64,000 bases of DNA from Aedoeadaptatus ivorii (GTDB lineage: Bacteria; Bacillota; Clostridia; Tissierellales; Peptoniphilaceae): NCBI RefSeq assembly GCF_900638585.1, contig NZ_LR134523.1, positions 832,001 to 896,000 of the forward strand. The letters are read 5' to 3'. Below the pieces are notes generated by a model. The model did no database searches, had not been told where the DNA came from, and was given only the letters and a program-made list of their open reading frames with translations. Shown one piece after another: positions 18,832 to 28,352 of this stretch. The position numbers and the translations under genes were made by a program. The first letter of the stretch is position 1. Each line of letters begins with the position of its first letter.

Positions 18832-20172
18832 TTATCTAAAGGGAAAGGGCATCTTCATCTTTCTCTTACCCTTTCCGCCGTTCATGGCTCCCATCTTTTT
18901 CATAATCTTGCGCAATTCCTTAAATTGCTTTAGGAGCCCGTTGACTTGTCTGACATCCGTACCCGATCCTTCCGCAATGCGCTTTCTGCGGGAACTGTCG
19001 ATAATCTCCGGATGCGTCCTCTCTTTTTTGGTCATCGAGAGAATAATCGCCTCGACGCGGGCAAATTCTTTTTCGTCGATCTTGATATTTTTTAACGCCT
19101 TGTTGTTCATGCCCGGGAGCATGCCCAATAGATCTTCGATCGGGCCGAGATTGCGCATTTGCTCCATCTGGTCCAGAAAATCGTCCAGCGTAAAGGTGGA
19201 AGAACGAATCTTTTCTTCCAGTTCCTTCGCCTTCTTGTCGTCGACCATCTCTTCGGCTTTTTCGATGAGGCCGAGCACATCTCCCATGCCCAAAATCCGC
19301 TTTGCCATCCGATCCGGGTGAAAGGCTTCTAAGGCATCGAGCTTTTCGCCCATGGCGATAAACTTGATCGGAACCTGTGTGACAGAACGAATCGAAAGCG
19401 CCGCCCCGCCGCGGGCATCCCCGTCTAACTTGGTGAGGACGACGCCGGTGATCGAAAGCGCTTCGTCAAAGGCCTCCGCCACGCGGACCGCGTCCTGCCC
19501 GGTCATCGCATCGAGCACCAAGAGGATTTCCGACGGTTCGACCGCCGCTTTGATGCCCCTGATTTCATCCATCAAGGCTTCATCGACGTGCAACCGCCCC
19601 GCCGTATCGACGATGACGACGTCGTGGCCCTTGGATTTCGCGAATTGCAGTCCTGCACCGGCGATGTCCACCGGATCGGCTTCTGTGCCCATCGAAAACA
19701 CAGGCACATCGACTTTCGATGCCACGACTTCCAACTGTTTGATCGCGGCCGGACGATAGACGTCACAGGCGACCAAAAGCGGCCGCTTGTTCTGTTTCTT
19801 CAACAGGCGCGCCAGCTTGGCGGTGGTGGTCGTCTTCCCCGCCCCCTGTAGACCCGTCATCAAAATGACGGTGGGGCTTTTAGAAAAGTCGATCTTCTCG
19901 ACGCTTTCTCCCATAAGGGCGGAAAGTTCTTCCATAACGATCTTAATGACCTGTTGCCCGGGCGTCAGGCTTTCCATGACGTCGGCGCCGAGGGAACGTT
20001 CCTTTACTTTTTTAATAAAGGACTTAACCACCTTAAAGTTGACATCCGCCTCCAAAAGCGCCAGCTTCACTTCTCGCATTGCCGCATCGACATCCTGCTC
20101 CGTTACCTTGCCTTTGCCTCTCAGCTTGCCGATGGTATCTTGCAGTTTATCGGTTAGGGATTCAAATATCAT
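18832..20172 (-). CDS. ffh: Signal recognition particle protein Ffh
   Basis: 446 residues, full length. The N domain (MIFESLTDKLQDTIGKLRGK) is followed by the GTPase G domain with MTGLQGAGKTTTTAKLARLL (about 105-124), the DTAGRLHVDE motif (about 188-197) and TKLDGDARGGAALS (about 244-257). The M domain follows with FTLDDFLDQMEQMRNLG, the signal-peptide binding part, and a Gly/Lys/Met-rich end. It works with the SRP RNA and the FtsY receptor to target membrane proteins. It overlaps ylxM by 11 bases. Confidence 0.98.
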   Translation of the reverse strand: MIFESLTDKLQDTIGKLRGKGKVTEQDVDAAMREVKLALLEADVNFKVVKSFIKKVKERSLGADVMESLTPGQQVIKIVMEELSALMGESVEKIDFSKSPTVILMTGLQGAGKTTTTAKLARLLKKQNKRPLLVACDVYRPAAIKQLEVVASKVDVPVFSMGTEADPVDIAGAGLQFAKSKGHDVVIVDTAGRLHVDEALMDEIRGIKAAVEPSEILLVLDAMTGQDAVRVAEAFDEALSITGVVLTKLDGDARGGAALSIRSVTQVPIKFIAMGEKLDALEAFHPDRMAKRILGMGDVLGLIEKAEEMVDDKKAKELEEKIRSSTFTLDDFLDQMEQMRNLGPIEDLLGMLPGMNNKALKNIKIDEKEFARVEAIILSMTKKERTHPEIIDSSRRKRIAEGSGTDVRQVNGLLKQFKELRKIMKKMGAMNGGKGKRKMKMPFPFR

Positions 20173-20521
20173 AGTATCCCTCCTTTTCCAATCGAGATCG
20201 TATCGAGCGTAAGATCATTAGAAATGTTGGATCTTCGGAAAATTCTTCCAATCGTTCCAAATCCGATCGCATTCCCTCGATATTCTCTTCACGGGCTTTC
20301 ATTTTTCGTGCCAATTGCAAAATCTCTTCGTAGGATCGCAGAGCGGCTTCCGCCCGTTTAATGTTTTCAGAAACGGCTTGCTTGGATATGCCTACGATTT
20401 CGGCGATTTCGTTGAGCGAATAATCTTCTCTGTAATGTAAATCCATTACTTGTCTTTGCCGATTGCTGAGCAAGCGCTCATACAAATCCAACAAGACATT
20501 CATTCGGATCGTCTTATCCAT
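20162..20521 (-). CDS. ylxM: YlxM-like helix-turn-helix protein, SRP-operon regulator
   Basis: 119 residues from the ATG at 20521 (MDKTIRMNVLLDLYERLLSN). A longer in-frame extension to 20596 would run through a terminator and a promoter, so it is rejected. The protein has a sigma-70 region 4-like helix-turn-helix: RQRQVMDLHYREDYSLNEIA and EIVGISKQAVSENIKRAEAA (about residues 22-61). YlxM precedes ffh in most Firmicutes and stimulates or modulates SRP function. A GGGAGTG stretch before the ATG serves as the ribosome binding site. Confidence 0.93.
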   Translation of the reverse strand: MDKTIRMNVLLDLYERLLSNRQRQVMDLHYREDYSLNEIAEIVGISKQAVSENIKRAEAALRSYEEILQLARKMKAREENIEGMRSDLERLEEFSEDPTFLMILRSIRSRLEKEGYYDI

Positions 20522-20531
20522 AGTCACTCCC

Positions 20532-20565
20532 AAAAAAACAGGGTCAAGGCAAACCCTTGACCCTG
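20532..20565 (-). terminator. Terminator of alr, overlapping the ylxM promoter start region
   Basis: CAGGGTCAAGG (20539-20549) pairs perfectly with CCTTGACCCTG (20555-20565), loop of five, followed on the minus strand by seven T residues. Transcripts coming through alr carry the whole hairpin. Transcripts starting from the promoter at 20568-20596 would begin near 20561, inside the first arm, so the hairpin should be shortened in them. Confidence 0.93.
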
Positions 20566-20567
20566 AA

Positions 20568-20596
20568 ATTATACTACCCCATAGGGGCTTTGTCAA
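20568..20596 (-). promoter_or_regulatory. Consensus sigma-A promoter for the ylxM-ffh-rpsP operon
   Basis: TTGACA (20596-20591), a 17-base spacer, TATAAT (20573-20568): a perfect match to the consensus. The -35 hexamer contains the TGA stop codon of alr (20595-20593). The predicted start, near 20561, lies about 40 bases before the ylxM ATG. Confidence 0.93.
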
Positions 20597-21756
20597 TCTC
20601 TCGTGCCCAAAACTTGGTCGATAATATGGACAATTTTTCCATCTCGCAAATACACCCTGGGAAGGCGCATCTTAAAGTGGGTTAAAAACGAAGTGGGGAT
20701 CTCGTTGTTGGCAGCGGCAATTTCTTCGATGGTGATTTCTTCGTCTCCTTGTTTGCCAAGGAGCACGACCTCGTCGCCGATTTTGCAGTCGACGCCGGTA
20801 ACATCGACCATCATTTGATCCATACAGATTTTCCCGATTTGCGGGCAGCGCTTCCCGCTGACGAGCACGTCGATCTTTTGCGACAGACTGCGCTCAATGC
20901 CGTCCGCATATCCGATGGGAAGGGTGGCGATTTTGGTCTCTTTCTCGGTCACATAAATCTGGCCGTAGCTGACCCCTTCGCCGGCGCCTACGGTCTTTAC
21001 GTGGCCGATGCGCGCTTTTACGGATGCTACAAACCGAAAATCGTACGCCTCCGCCGCGGGATCGCCTTCCGCCGTTCCGTATTGAATGATTCCCGGACGT
21101 ACGTATTCCAAATCGTATTTTCGTTCTTTGAGAATGGCGTGGGAATTCGAAACGTGCCGCGGCAATCGGATTCCACGCGCCGCCAATCCCTCTACGACAA
21201 ATTCGAATCGTTCGTACTGCGTTTCGGTAAATTCGGGATCGTCGTCGGCCTTGGCGAAGTGGGTAAACATCCCCTTTACTTCGATTCCCTCCATTTTGCA
21301 GATCGCTTCGATCAAATCAATGCTCTCTTCGGTCGGCTTAAAACCGATGCGGTTCATCCCCGAATCGATGGCGATGTGCACGCCCGCCTTTGTGCCCGAT
21401 ATTTTTGCGAGCTCGTTTAATCGCTCTGCGACGTCGACGCGATAGAGCGCCATATCGATATGATTTTCTATCATTTCATCGTAGAGGTCTTCGGGCGTGT
21501 AACCCAATACGAGGATTTCAATATCGGGATGATCGCGCCTGAGCGCCAAGGCCTCATTCCCCGATGCCACCGCGAAATTTCGAATGCCCAAGGCAGAGAA
21601 GGTCGTGGCGATTTCCGATGCGCCCAGCGAATAGGCATCTGCCTTGATGACAGAAAGAATTTTTGTCCGGTCCGCAATCATATTGCGAATGCTGTTCATA
21701 TTATGGACCAATTTGTCCAGATCGATTTCGATCCATGCGGGTCTCATCAGTTTCAT
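20593..21756 (-). CDS. alr: Alanine racemase
   Basis: 387 residues from the ATG at 21756, chosen because GGAGGAGG stands five bases before it; the longer frame from TTG at 21771 would put that site inside the gene. The PLP lysine is in ILSVIKADAYSLGA (about residue 39), IDSGMNRIGF (about 133-142) is the conserved loop, and the catalytic tyrosine is in GEGVSYGQIYVT (about 262-273). It interconverts L- and D-alanine for peptidoglycan. Alr sits between ftsY and ylxM as its own unit, with a promoter upstream and a terminator downstream. Confidence 0.96.
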   Translation of the reverse strand: MKLMRPAWIEIDLDKLVHNMNSIRNMIADRTKILSVIKADAYSLGASEIATTFSALGIRNFAVASGNEALALRRDHPDIEILVLGYTPEDLYDEMIENHIDMALYRVDVAERLNELAKISGTKAGVHIAIDSGMNRIGFKPTEESIDLIEAICKMEGIEVKGMFTHFAKADDDPEFTETQYERFEFVVEGLAARGIRLPRHVSNSHAILKERKYDLEYVRPGIIQYGTAEGDPAAEAYDFRFVASVKARIGHVKTVGAGEGVSYGQIYVTEKETKIATLPIGYADGIERSLSQKIDVLVSGKRCPQIGKICMDQMMVDVTGVDCKIGDEVVLLGKQGDEEITIEEIAAANNEIPTSFLTHFKMRLPRVYLRDGKIVHIIDQVLGTRD

Positions 21757-21800
21757 ACATACCTCCTCCAAAGTCTAGGTTGATTCTCCTGTTTCAGAAT

Positions 21801-21829
21801 ATTATCCTCCTTTTTTGGGGGTATTTCAA
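21801..21829 (-). promoter_or_regulatory. Promoter of alr
   Basis: TTGAAA (21829-21824), 17 bases, GATAAT (21806-21801), in the 94-base gap between ftsY and alr. Each hexamer is one base off consensus. Confidence 0.7.
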
Positions 21830-21850
21830 CATACAAAATACAATTTTTAG

Positions 21851-23188
21851 CTATCTTTGCATCAATGCCTCGGCAAAGTCCTCGCCGGAAAAGTCCTGGA
21901 GGTCCTCCATTCCCTCGCCGACGCCGATCAGTTTGATGGGGATGTCCAATTCATGGATTAAGGGAAGCACCACGCCGCCTTTGGCGGTGCCGTCGAGTTT
22001 GGTGAGAACCAGACCCGTAAGGTCGGTTACGGCATCGAAGGTCTTTGCCTGAAGAATCGCATTTTGCCCGGTGGTCGCATCCAATACCAATAGGGATTCC
22101 CGTCTGGCGTCGGCGTGTTCCCGCTCGATGACGCGGTGGATTTTTTCCAATTCGTTCATCAGATTCTTTTTGTTGTGGAGCCTTCCGGCAGTATCGCAGA
22201 TCAAGACGTCGATGTTTCTCGATTTTTGTGCCTGAATGGCATCGTAGACCACGGCGGCGGGATCCGCACCTTCTTTGTGACTGATCACCGGCGTATCGGA
22301 ACGCGCGCCCCAGGTTTCAATCTGCTCGATGGCGGCGGCACGGAATGTGTCGGCAGCGGCGATCATAACCGACTTGCCTTCTTTTTTCAAACGGTAGGCG
22401 ATTTTTCCGATGGTCGTGGTCTTGCCCACGCCGTTTACGCCCACGACCAAAATTACGGCCGGTGAGGGCTCGATGTCGAGCGCCGATTTTTCTTTGTTTT
22501 TTTCGAGAATTCGCGCGATTTCATCGGACAACAACGGCCTTACTTCCTTGGGATCCTGAATCTGCTCTTTGCGGATTCGCTCTTTTAGGCGATCGATCAG
22601 AAGCATGGTGGTTTCCATGCCGATGTCCGAGGAAATTAAAATATCTTCTAAATCCTCCATCATATCGTCGTCGATCTTTACATAATTGCCCAAGATGTCG
22701 TTGATCTTGTAGTTCATATCGTCGCGCGTCTTGGTGAGACCGGCGACCAGCTTGGCAAAAAAACCCTTTTTTTCGGGCTCGGATTCGCGCGGGACTTCCT
22801 CCGCTTCCTCGGGCGATTGATCCGATTCCCCTTCGGAAACTTCCATCTCCACTGTATCCGTATCGATCGGCATAGGACCCGTCGAATCCGCATTTTCTCC
22901 TTGAAAATCACCTTCTACGACTTCGGCTTGCGGCTTTTCGATTTCTTCCATTTCCGAAGTCTCGATCGTATCGCTTCCATAAAAGTCTGCGCCCTCCTCG
23001 GTCGGTTGCGGCATTTTTTCTGCGCCTTCGCGTTCCTCCGCCTCGGCGGGTGGCGTCGATGAAGCGGCCGCGTCGGCTTCCCCTTCTTCCTCCGGACGGG
23101 GTGTGCGCAATTCTTCCTCTTTGCCGCGCTCTTTGGAGTCCGCCTCTTCTTCTTTCTTACCGATCTTTCTCTTGAGCCACTCGAGCAT
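21851..23188 (-). CDS. ftsY: Signal recognition particle receptor FtsY
   Basis: 445 residues. A long acidic N-terminal region (about 1-145, rich in Glu, Asp, Pro and Ser) corresponds to the variable A domain. Then comes the NG GTPase: VVGVNGVGKTTTIGKIAYRL (about 247-266), AADTFRAAAIEQIETWG (about 275-291), CDTAGRLHNKKNLMNEL and TKLDGTAKGGVVLPL near the end. It docks SRP-ribosome complexes at SecYEG. The start lies 32 bases inside smc, with a plausible upstream GGAGG. It ends the plsX-acpP-rnc-smc-ftsY run. Confidence 0.97.
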   Translation of the reverse strand: MLEWLKRKIGKKEEEADSKERGKEEELRTPRPEEEGEADAAASSTPPAEAEEREGAEKMPQPTEEGADFYGSDTIETSEMEEIEKPQAEVVEGDFQGENADSTGPMPIDTDTVEMEVSEGESDQSPEEAEEVPRESEPEKKGFFAKLVAGLTKTRDDMNYKINDILGNYVKIDDDMMEDLEDILISSDIGMETTMLLIDRLKERIRKEQIQDPKEVRPLLSDEIARILEKNKEKSALDIEPSPAVILVVGVNGVGKTTTIGKIAYRLKKEGKSVMIAAADTFRAAAIEQIETWGARSDTPVISHKEGADPAAVVYDAIQAQKSRNIDVLICDTAGRLHNKKNLMNELEKIHRVIEREHADARRESLLVLDATTGQNAILQAKTFDAVTDLTGLVLTKLDGTAKGGVVLPLIHELDIPIKLIGVGEGMEDLQDFSGEDFAEALMQR

Positions 23189-26100
23189 CGATATCGACCT
23201 CCTCTAATTGCAAAAACAGTATCCTCGAAATTCCCTTTTCTTCCATTGTAACACCGTAAATTTCATTTGCCATTTCCATGGTCGGTTTTCTATGGGTGAT
23301 CATAATAAATTGTATATCCTCGATTGTCTGTACATATCGCGAATATCTGCGAATATTCGCCTCATCCAGCGCGGCGTCGATCTCATCGACGATGCAAAAC
23401 GGCGATTTTCGAAAACGCAAGAGGGCAAAAAGTAGCGCTACGGCTGTCATCGCCCTCTCTCCGCCCGAAAGCAGACTGAGCGACTGCAGCTTCTTTCCCG
23501 GGGGTTGGGCGCGAATGCCGATCCCCGCTTCTAAGATATCTCCTTCTTCCCAGTGAATCGAAGCGGTGCCGCCTTGAAACAGGTCCTTAAAGATTTCGTG
23601 AAAGTAGGTGTCGATCTTCTGTACCGCTTGTTCCAATTGTTTGCGCATTTCACGGTCCATATCCCGAATGATCGTCTCCAATTTTTCTTTGGAGAGGATC
23701 AAGTCTTCGCGCTGTGCGGACAAAAATTCCGTGCGCTCCTTCCAAGCGTCGTAGCGCTCTTTTGCGTCGGGATCCACGGGCCCGATGGAATCCAGTTCGC
23801 GTTTCAGTTCTTTTTGTCGCCGCCGCAGCGTCGCCACCGATTGCTCTTTCAATGCATCGTCGATCTCCGGCGCTTCGGTATTTTGAAACCGCTGTGCTTT
23901 TTCCGCCCACTCCGCCTCGGCGTTTTCTAGGGCAGATTCTATGCGCACCATTTGTTTCTCAAACATAGGCTTATCTTCCCAAAAAGATTCTCTTTCGGCG
24001 CGCAGATTTTCGATTTTTTCTTGTGTGATGCGTATATTCTCGCGGTTTTCTTCCAAGGCATCTTCGATCGCAGCAAGGGCCGTGTCGGCATCCGCTTCGC
24101 GGCCGGCTTCTTCGGCATCTTGTTTCTCTAAATCTGCGAGTTCCTTTTCGACAGAATCCAGCTCTGTTCGGGCACTTCGCATTCTCTGCGTCAGCTCTTC
24201 AAGCGTTTGTTCTGCCTGCTCGGCCTTTAATTTGCTTTCCTGTAGGGCGGACATGTTCTCTTGTCGGATCACGCGCCCATCCGCCTCTCGGGCAATCCAC
24301 TGATCCAGTTCTTTTCGACAAGCCGCTGATTTTTCTTCGTCCTCCGCCGGGAGTGCCGAAAGCGCGCGTTGTATCTCTTGGCGCTGTTCTTCCAGATCCT
24401 CTTTTTCCTCGGCATAGCGGCGGACGGCCTCTTCTTCCTTTTGCGCTTCAGCGACTGCGCCATCGAGCTGCTCCCGACTCCGTGTCTCGGCGCCTCGAAT
24501 GCCGATCTGCTTTTCCTCGAGCGCGCGGAGTTCCGCTTCGATCTCTGCTTTTTGCGCGCGGAGGGCATCGATGGCCTCTCGCTCCGATTCCGCTTCTTTT
24601 GCGTAACGCGCCTTTCTCGCTTGCGTCTCGTCCATCGTGCCTTCGACGGCCGCAAGGTCCTCCTGCAAGGCTTCGATCGCCTTGTTTCGATTGTAGAGTT
24701 CCTTGTCGTTGTTGCGGCTTCTGCCCCCGGTCACGCCGCCCCCGGTCTGGAATACATCTCCGGATACGGTTACGATGCGATATCGGTACTTTAAGTCCCG
24801 GGCCAGTTGCTTTGCGCTCTGCGCATCTTCGGCGATGAGGATGCGACCCAGCAGATTTTCTGCGACAATGCATAGGCGATCGTCACAGCGCACGCATTCA
24901 GAGGCGATACGAAACGGCACCGCACTGCGGGTTTTTAGACCCGATTCCACCGAACGGGGTGTAAGGGTATTTAAGGGCAAAAAAGTAATTCGCCCGAGCT
25001 TCTGCTCGCGCAAATACTTCAGCACCTCGGCAATATGCGCGTCAGTTTTGAGTACGATGTTTTGTCCGGCAAGGCCCAGCGCGGTAGAAACGGCAAGCGT
25101 ATATTTCTCTTCGATCTCCAAGTGATCGGCGACGGGCCCGATAATATCGCCCGAAAACGGAAGAAAACTCGAACGCTTTAAGAATTCTTTGACGGCATAT
25201 TGGAATCCCTCGTGATTTTTGCTCATTCGCTCGAGGTATTGAATCTCCCCGCTTATGGTATTTCGCTTTGATTCATAAGACATAAGCTCTTTGTCCCATG
25301 CCTGCAGTTGGCGAAATCTTTCGGCGGCGTTTTGCTCTTTTTGTTCGAGCTCTGTCTCCAATTCGGCACGCGCCTTTTGTGCGGTTCTAAGCTCGCGCGC
25401 AAAAGACGCCTTTCTCTCGCCGATTTCTTTCGACTGTGCTTCGAAGAAAGTGATCCGCTTTTTAAGGGATGCGACGCGCGCATTGTTTTCCTTCAAAAGA
25501 TAGGTCAAGGCCTCGATCCGCGACGTTTTTGTATGGATTTCGTCGAGGTGCTTTTCCCTTTGATCCGAAACCATGCGGTGGGTCTCGGAATGTCGACCGA
25601 GTTCTTCCTCCAATTCCCGCCTTTTTTTTGTGGATTTCTCGAGGGCATCGGATTTTTCCTCGAGCTGTCGCGTCCTCTCTTCGATTTCCGGTACGAGCTC
25701 GTCTCGAAGGCGCTCGGCTTCTTCGTATTTTTCCCGTAAGGCTTTTGATTCCGTATCGATAGTATCGCGGCGCGTCGTCAGATACGCGGTTCGACTCGCA
25801 AAATCCCTGCGGTTTCCGGCGATGCTTTCTTTTGTTCGAATGGCTTCGACCCGGCGATTGCCCGCGTTCTCTTCAGAGGCGGAAAAAGCGCGAAGGCGAG
25901 AAGATTCTTCTTCGATCATCTTTTCCGCATCCGCGATGTCGGCGTCGGTGACATGGATCTTTTTTTCGAGATGTATTTTCTCTTCGTTATACTGTCGCCG
26001 CTTTGCCTCCAGCGCATCCAATTCTTTTTTTGTAAGTACGTAATGGATTTTTTCCCAAATTTCTTTGCGGTCCGAAAAGCATTCCGCCTTTTCTTTTTTC

Positions 26101-26720
26101 TCTTCGATCTCTTCCCGATGCGTCATCAATTCCGCATATATATCTTCGATGCGGTCCAAATGCTCTTCCGTGCGCTTTAAATTGCGCAGACTTTCTTCTT
26201 TTCTCCACTTGTATTTAGAAATCCCGGCGGCTTCTTCAAAGATCGAGCGACGATCCTCTGAACGCGTGCTCAAGATCTCGTCGATTTGCCCCTGTCCGAT
26301 AAAAGAATACCCGTTTTTCCCGATCCCCGTGTCGAGAAACAATTCGCGGACATCCTTCTGTCGCACGCGTTTTTTGTTGAGAAAATACTGACTTTCCCCG
26401 GAGCGAAAGTACTTGCGGCCGACGGAAATTTCTTCGTAAGGCAAACTAAAAAAGCCGTCCCTGTTGTCAAAGGTCAGAACGACTTCCGCAAAATTCACCG
26501 GCTTGTGCCGATCGGTACCGCTGAAGATAATATCCTCCATCGTATTGCCCCGCAGTTGGCGGGCGCTGCTTTCGCCCAAGGCCCACATAATGGCATCGAC
26601 GATGTTGCTCTTCCCACTTCCGTTGGGACCGACGACGGCCGTAATTTCATCGGAAAACCGGATTCTCGTCCTCTTGGCAAAGGACTTGAAGCCGTACAAT
26701 TCCATTTCCACTAAATGCAA
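23157..26720 (-). CDS. smc: Chromosome segregation ATPase SMC
   Basis: 1187 residues, full length. Walker A GPNGSGKSNIVDAIMWALGE is at about 31-50. Two long coiled coils (about 170-500 and 670-1020) flank a hinge at about 510-650 containing DIIGPVADHLEIEEKYTLAV and the glycines of VSGDVFQTGGGVTGG. The ABC signature LSGGERAMTAVALLFALL begins near 1084 and Walker B CIVDEIDAALDEANI near 1107. SMC with ScpA and ScpB loads at parS and organises the chromosome. It overlaps ftsY by 32 bases and the radical SAM gene by 10. Confidence 0.98.
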   Translation of the reverse strand: MHLVEMELYGFKSFAKRTRIRFSDEITAVVGPNGSGKSNIVDAIMWALGESSARQLRGNTMEDIIFSGTDRHKPVNFAEVVLTFDNRDGFFSLPYEEISVGRKYFRSGESQYFLNKKRVRQKDVRELFLDTGIGKNGYSFIGQGQIDEILSTRSEDRRSIFEEAAGISKYKWRKEESLRNLKRTEEHLDRIEDIYAELMTHREEIEEKKEKAECFSDRKEIWEKIHYVLTKKELDALEAKRRQYNEEKIHLEKKIHVTDADIADAEKMIEEESSRLRAFSASEENAGNRRVEAIRTKESIAGNRRDFASRTAYLTTRRDTIDTESKALREKYEEAERLRDELVPEIEERTRQLEEKSDALEKSTKKRRELEEELGRHSETHRMVSDQREKHLDEIHTKTSRIEALTYLLKENNARVASLKKRITFFEAQSKEIGERKASFARELRTAQKARAELETELEQKEQNAAERFRQLQAWDKELMSYESKRNTISGEIQYLERMSKNHEGFQYAVKEFLKRSSFLPFSGDIIGPVADHLEIEEKYTLAVSTALGLAGQNIVLKTDAHIAEVLKYLREQKLGRITFLPLNTLTPRSVESGLKTRSAVPFRIASECVRCDDRLCIVAENLLGRILIAEDAQSAKQLARDLKYRYRIVTVSGDVFQTGGGVTGGRSRNNDKELYNRNKAIEALQEDLAAVEGTMDETQARKARYAKEAESEREAIDALRAQKAEIEAELRALEEKQIGIRGAETRSREQLDGAVAEAQKEEEAVRRYAEEKEDLEEQRQEIQRALSALPAEDEEKSAACRKELDQWIAREADGRVIRQENMSALQESKLKAEQAEQTLEELTQRMRSARTELDSVEKELADLEKQDAEEAGREADADTALAAIEDALEENRENIRITQEKIENLRAERESFWEDKPMFEKQMVRIESALENAEAEWAEKAQRFQNTEAPEIDDALKEQSVATLRRRQKELKRELDSIGPVDPDAKERYDAWKERTEFLSAQREDLILSKEKLETIIRDMDREMRKQLEQAVQKIDTYFHEIFKDLFQGGTASIHWEEGDILEAGIGIRAQPPGKKLQSLSLLSGGERAMTAVALLFALLRFRKSPFCIVDEIDAALDEANIRRYSRYVQTIEDIQFIMITHRKPTMEMANEIYGVTMEEKGISRILFLQLEEVDIDARVAQEKDR

Positions 26721-27694
26721 GTTTCTTCCCAGCTTTCTGTTTCGATTTGCACCTGATGCGGCACGGGGCGAAATACAATGGGCCCGAACCGTTTTTCCAA
26801 TCGCTTTTTCCCGCAGCCATAGGGACCGACGATGCGGCTAATCTCTTCCGGACTCGCAGAAACCGCACGAAGACGGCGGTGCGATGCTTCTATTTTTCTC
26901 ACCCGGCGCAGAGATTCGCAAAATCCGCGGAATTGATCGTGATACGGACCGATGACATAGGCATCTCGCGCCATCGAGGGCAATCCCACGCGTATCACGG
27001 GAATACGATGCGCTTCATAATACTCCAACAACTCTACCGTGCGATCGATGGCTTCTTTAAGCGATAAAGGGCGATAGTTCCCGGATCGATACCGGTCATA
27101 GAGTTCGGTGTTTTCAAACACCACAGTGGGATAAATTCGCACAAAATCCGCGTATTCGGCGATCCATTCGGCGGTCCTCGTCGACTTTTCCCTGTCATCT
27201 TCGGGAAGGCCGATCATTTGCTGCAGCCCCACGGCAAACCCCGACGCCTTGGCGGCTTGTACGCTTTGTTCCATCTCGAAAAACGTGATTCCGCGGCGGG
27301 AGGCGGCGAGTACGTCCCGATCGACGGATTGGATGCCGAATTCCACCGTATCTACGCCGTGCACCCGCAAACGACGGCCGACGGCTTCCGTAAAGTCCTC
27401 GGGCCGCGTGGAAATCCGCACGCCGGATATCCGCCCATCTGCCATAAAATCCGTCAAGCTCTCTAAGAGCTGGTCTTGGGTAGAGACGGGCAGCATGGTA
27501 AAACTGCCGCCGTAGAAGGCGACCTGCGCGCCCGCCTGAGCACGCCGAATGCCCGCCTCCGCCAAATCGCGTACAAGTTCCGGCGTAACGGGATTTTCAA
27601 TTCGCGTTATGCGGTGCTGGTCGCAATATACACATCGCACGGGACAGCCGGCAAAGGGAATAAATATGGGAATAATTCTAGATTTCGGGGCCAA
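26711..27694 (-). CDS. Elp3-like radical SAM protein
   Basis: 327 residues. The iron-sulfur motif is FAGCPVRCVYCDQH (cysteines at about 17, 21 and 24), followed by QVAFYGGSFTMLP and GVRISTRPEDFTEAV, which match the Elp3/HemN-like radical SAM fold. It lacks the acetyltransferase domain of eukaryotic-type Elp3. Clostridia often have this gene between rnc and smc, which suggests a housekeeping role, perhaps tRNA or rRNA modification; the reaction is unknown. It overlaps rnc by 17 bases and smc by 10. Confidence 0.87.
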   Translation of the reverse strand: MAPKSRIIPIFIPFAGCPVRCVYCDQHRITRIENPVTPELVRDLAEAGIRRAQAGAQVAFYGGSFTMLPVSTQDQLLESLTDFMADGRISGVRISTRPEDFTEAVGRRLRVHGVDTVEFGIQSVDRDVLAASRRGITFFEMEQSVQAAKASGFAVGLQQMIGLPEDDREKSTRTAEWIAEYADFVRIYPTVVFENTELYDRYRSGNYRPLSLKEAIDRTVELLEYYEAHRIPVIRVGLPSMARDAYVIGPYHDQFRGFCESLRRVRKIEASHRRLRAVSASPEEISRIVGPYGCGKKRLEKRFGPIVFRPVPHQVQIETESWEETCI

Positions 27695-28352
27695 GCAATC
27701 CCTCCAAATACCGTTTCGCCGCCTGCGTTTCCGCGGCCCGCTTATTTCTACCGCTTCCCCGCGCCACGGTCTTTCCGCATATCATGACCCGAGAGACAAA
27801 TCTACCTGCGATGCCGCCTTTTTTCATATCGTCCCTCTCGGTTTCATACCCTACAACATTTTCTTTATATAGCCTCTGCATTCTCTCTTGCAGCAAGGAC
27901 TTATAACTCTTGAGGGCAAATTCCCGGCGGTCGCGAAGGAGCGTGCGCTCGACAAAGCGCTTCGTCTCTTCGTAGCCCCGATCGAGATATATGGCCCCGA
28001 CCACGGCTTCGTAGACATCGTCTAAGGGCCATGTGAACAGGCCGTCTGTGGCCACTTGCGCGGACACGCGCACAAATCGTTCCAAGTGAATCGACTTCGC
28101 GGCTCGATAGAGCGAATCGGCACATACGATGCGGCATTTTAAGGTCGTAAGACGACCTTCGTCTCCTCCGTCCAGGTCGAACAAATAGGCGCATACAATC
28201 GAATCTAAGACCCCGTCACCCAAAAACTCCAGGCGGTCATAGGACGGAGCGTCGTGTGTGGCCGCATAGGATCGATGGGTAAAGGCCGCATCCAAAAGCG
28301 CTTTATCGGAGAATGTGACCCCGAGAATCTGTTCGACCTCCTCGTATTTCAT
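27678..28352 (-). CDS. rnc: Ribonuclease III
   Basis: 224 residues. The nuclease signature is SYDRLEFLGDGVLDSIVCAY (about 38-57), and the second pair of catalytic acids is in WPLDDVYEAVVGAIYLDRGY (about 107-126). A C-terminal double-stranded RNA-binding domain follows with KGGIAGRFVSRVMICGK and KRAAETQAAKRYLE. It cuts rRNA precursors and other structured RNA. It overlaps acpP by four bases. Confidence 0.96.
   Translation of the reverse strand: MKYEEVEQILGVTFSDKALLDAAFTHRSYAATHDAPSYDRLEFLGDGVLDSIVCAYLFDLDGGDEGRLTTLKCRIVCADSLYRAAKSIHLERFVRVSAQVATDGLFTWPLDDVYEAVVGAIYLDRGYEETKRFVERTLLRDRREFALKSYKSLLQERMQRLYKENVVGYETERDDMKKGGIAGRFVSRVMICGKTVARGSGRNKRAAETQAAKRYLEGLLGPEI

Noticed and set aside
20522-20596. 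N-terminal extension of ylxM
   Set aside because: It covers the alr terminator and the ylxM promoter, and homologues start at MDKT-like positions.
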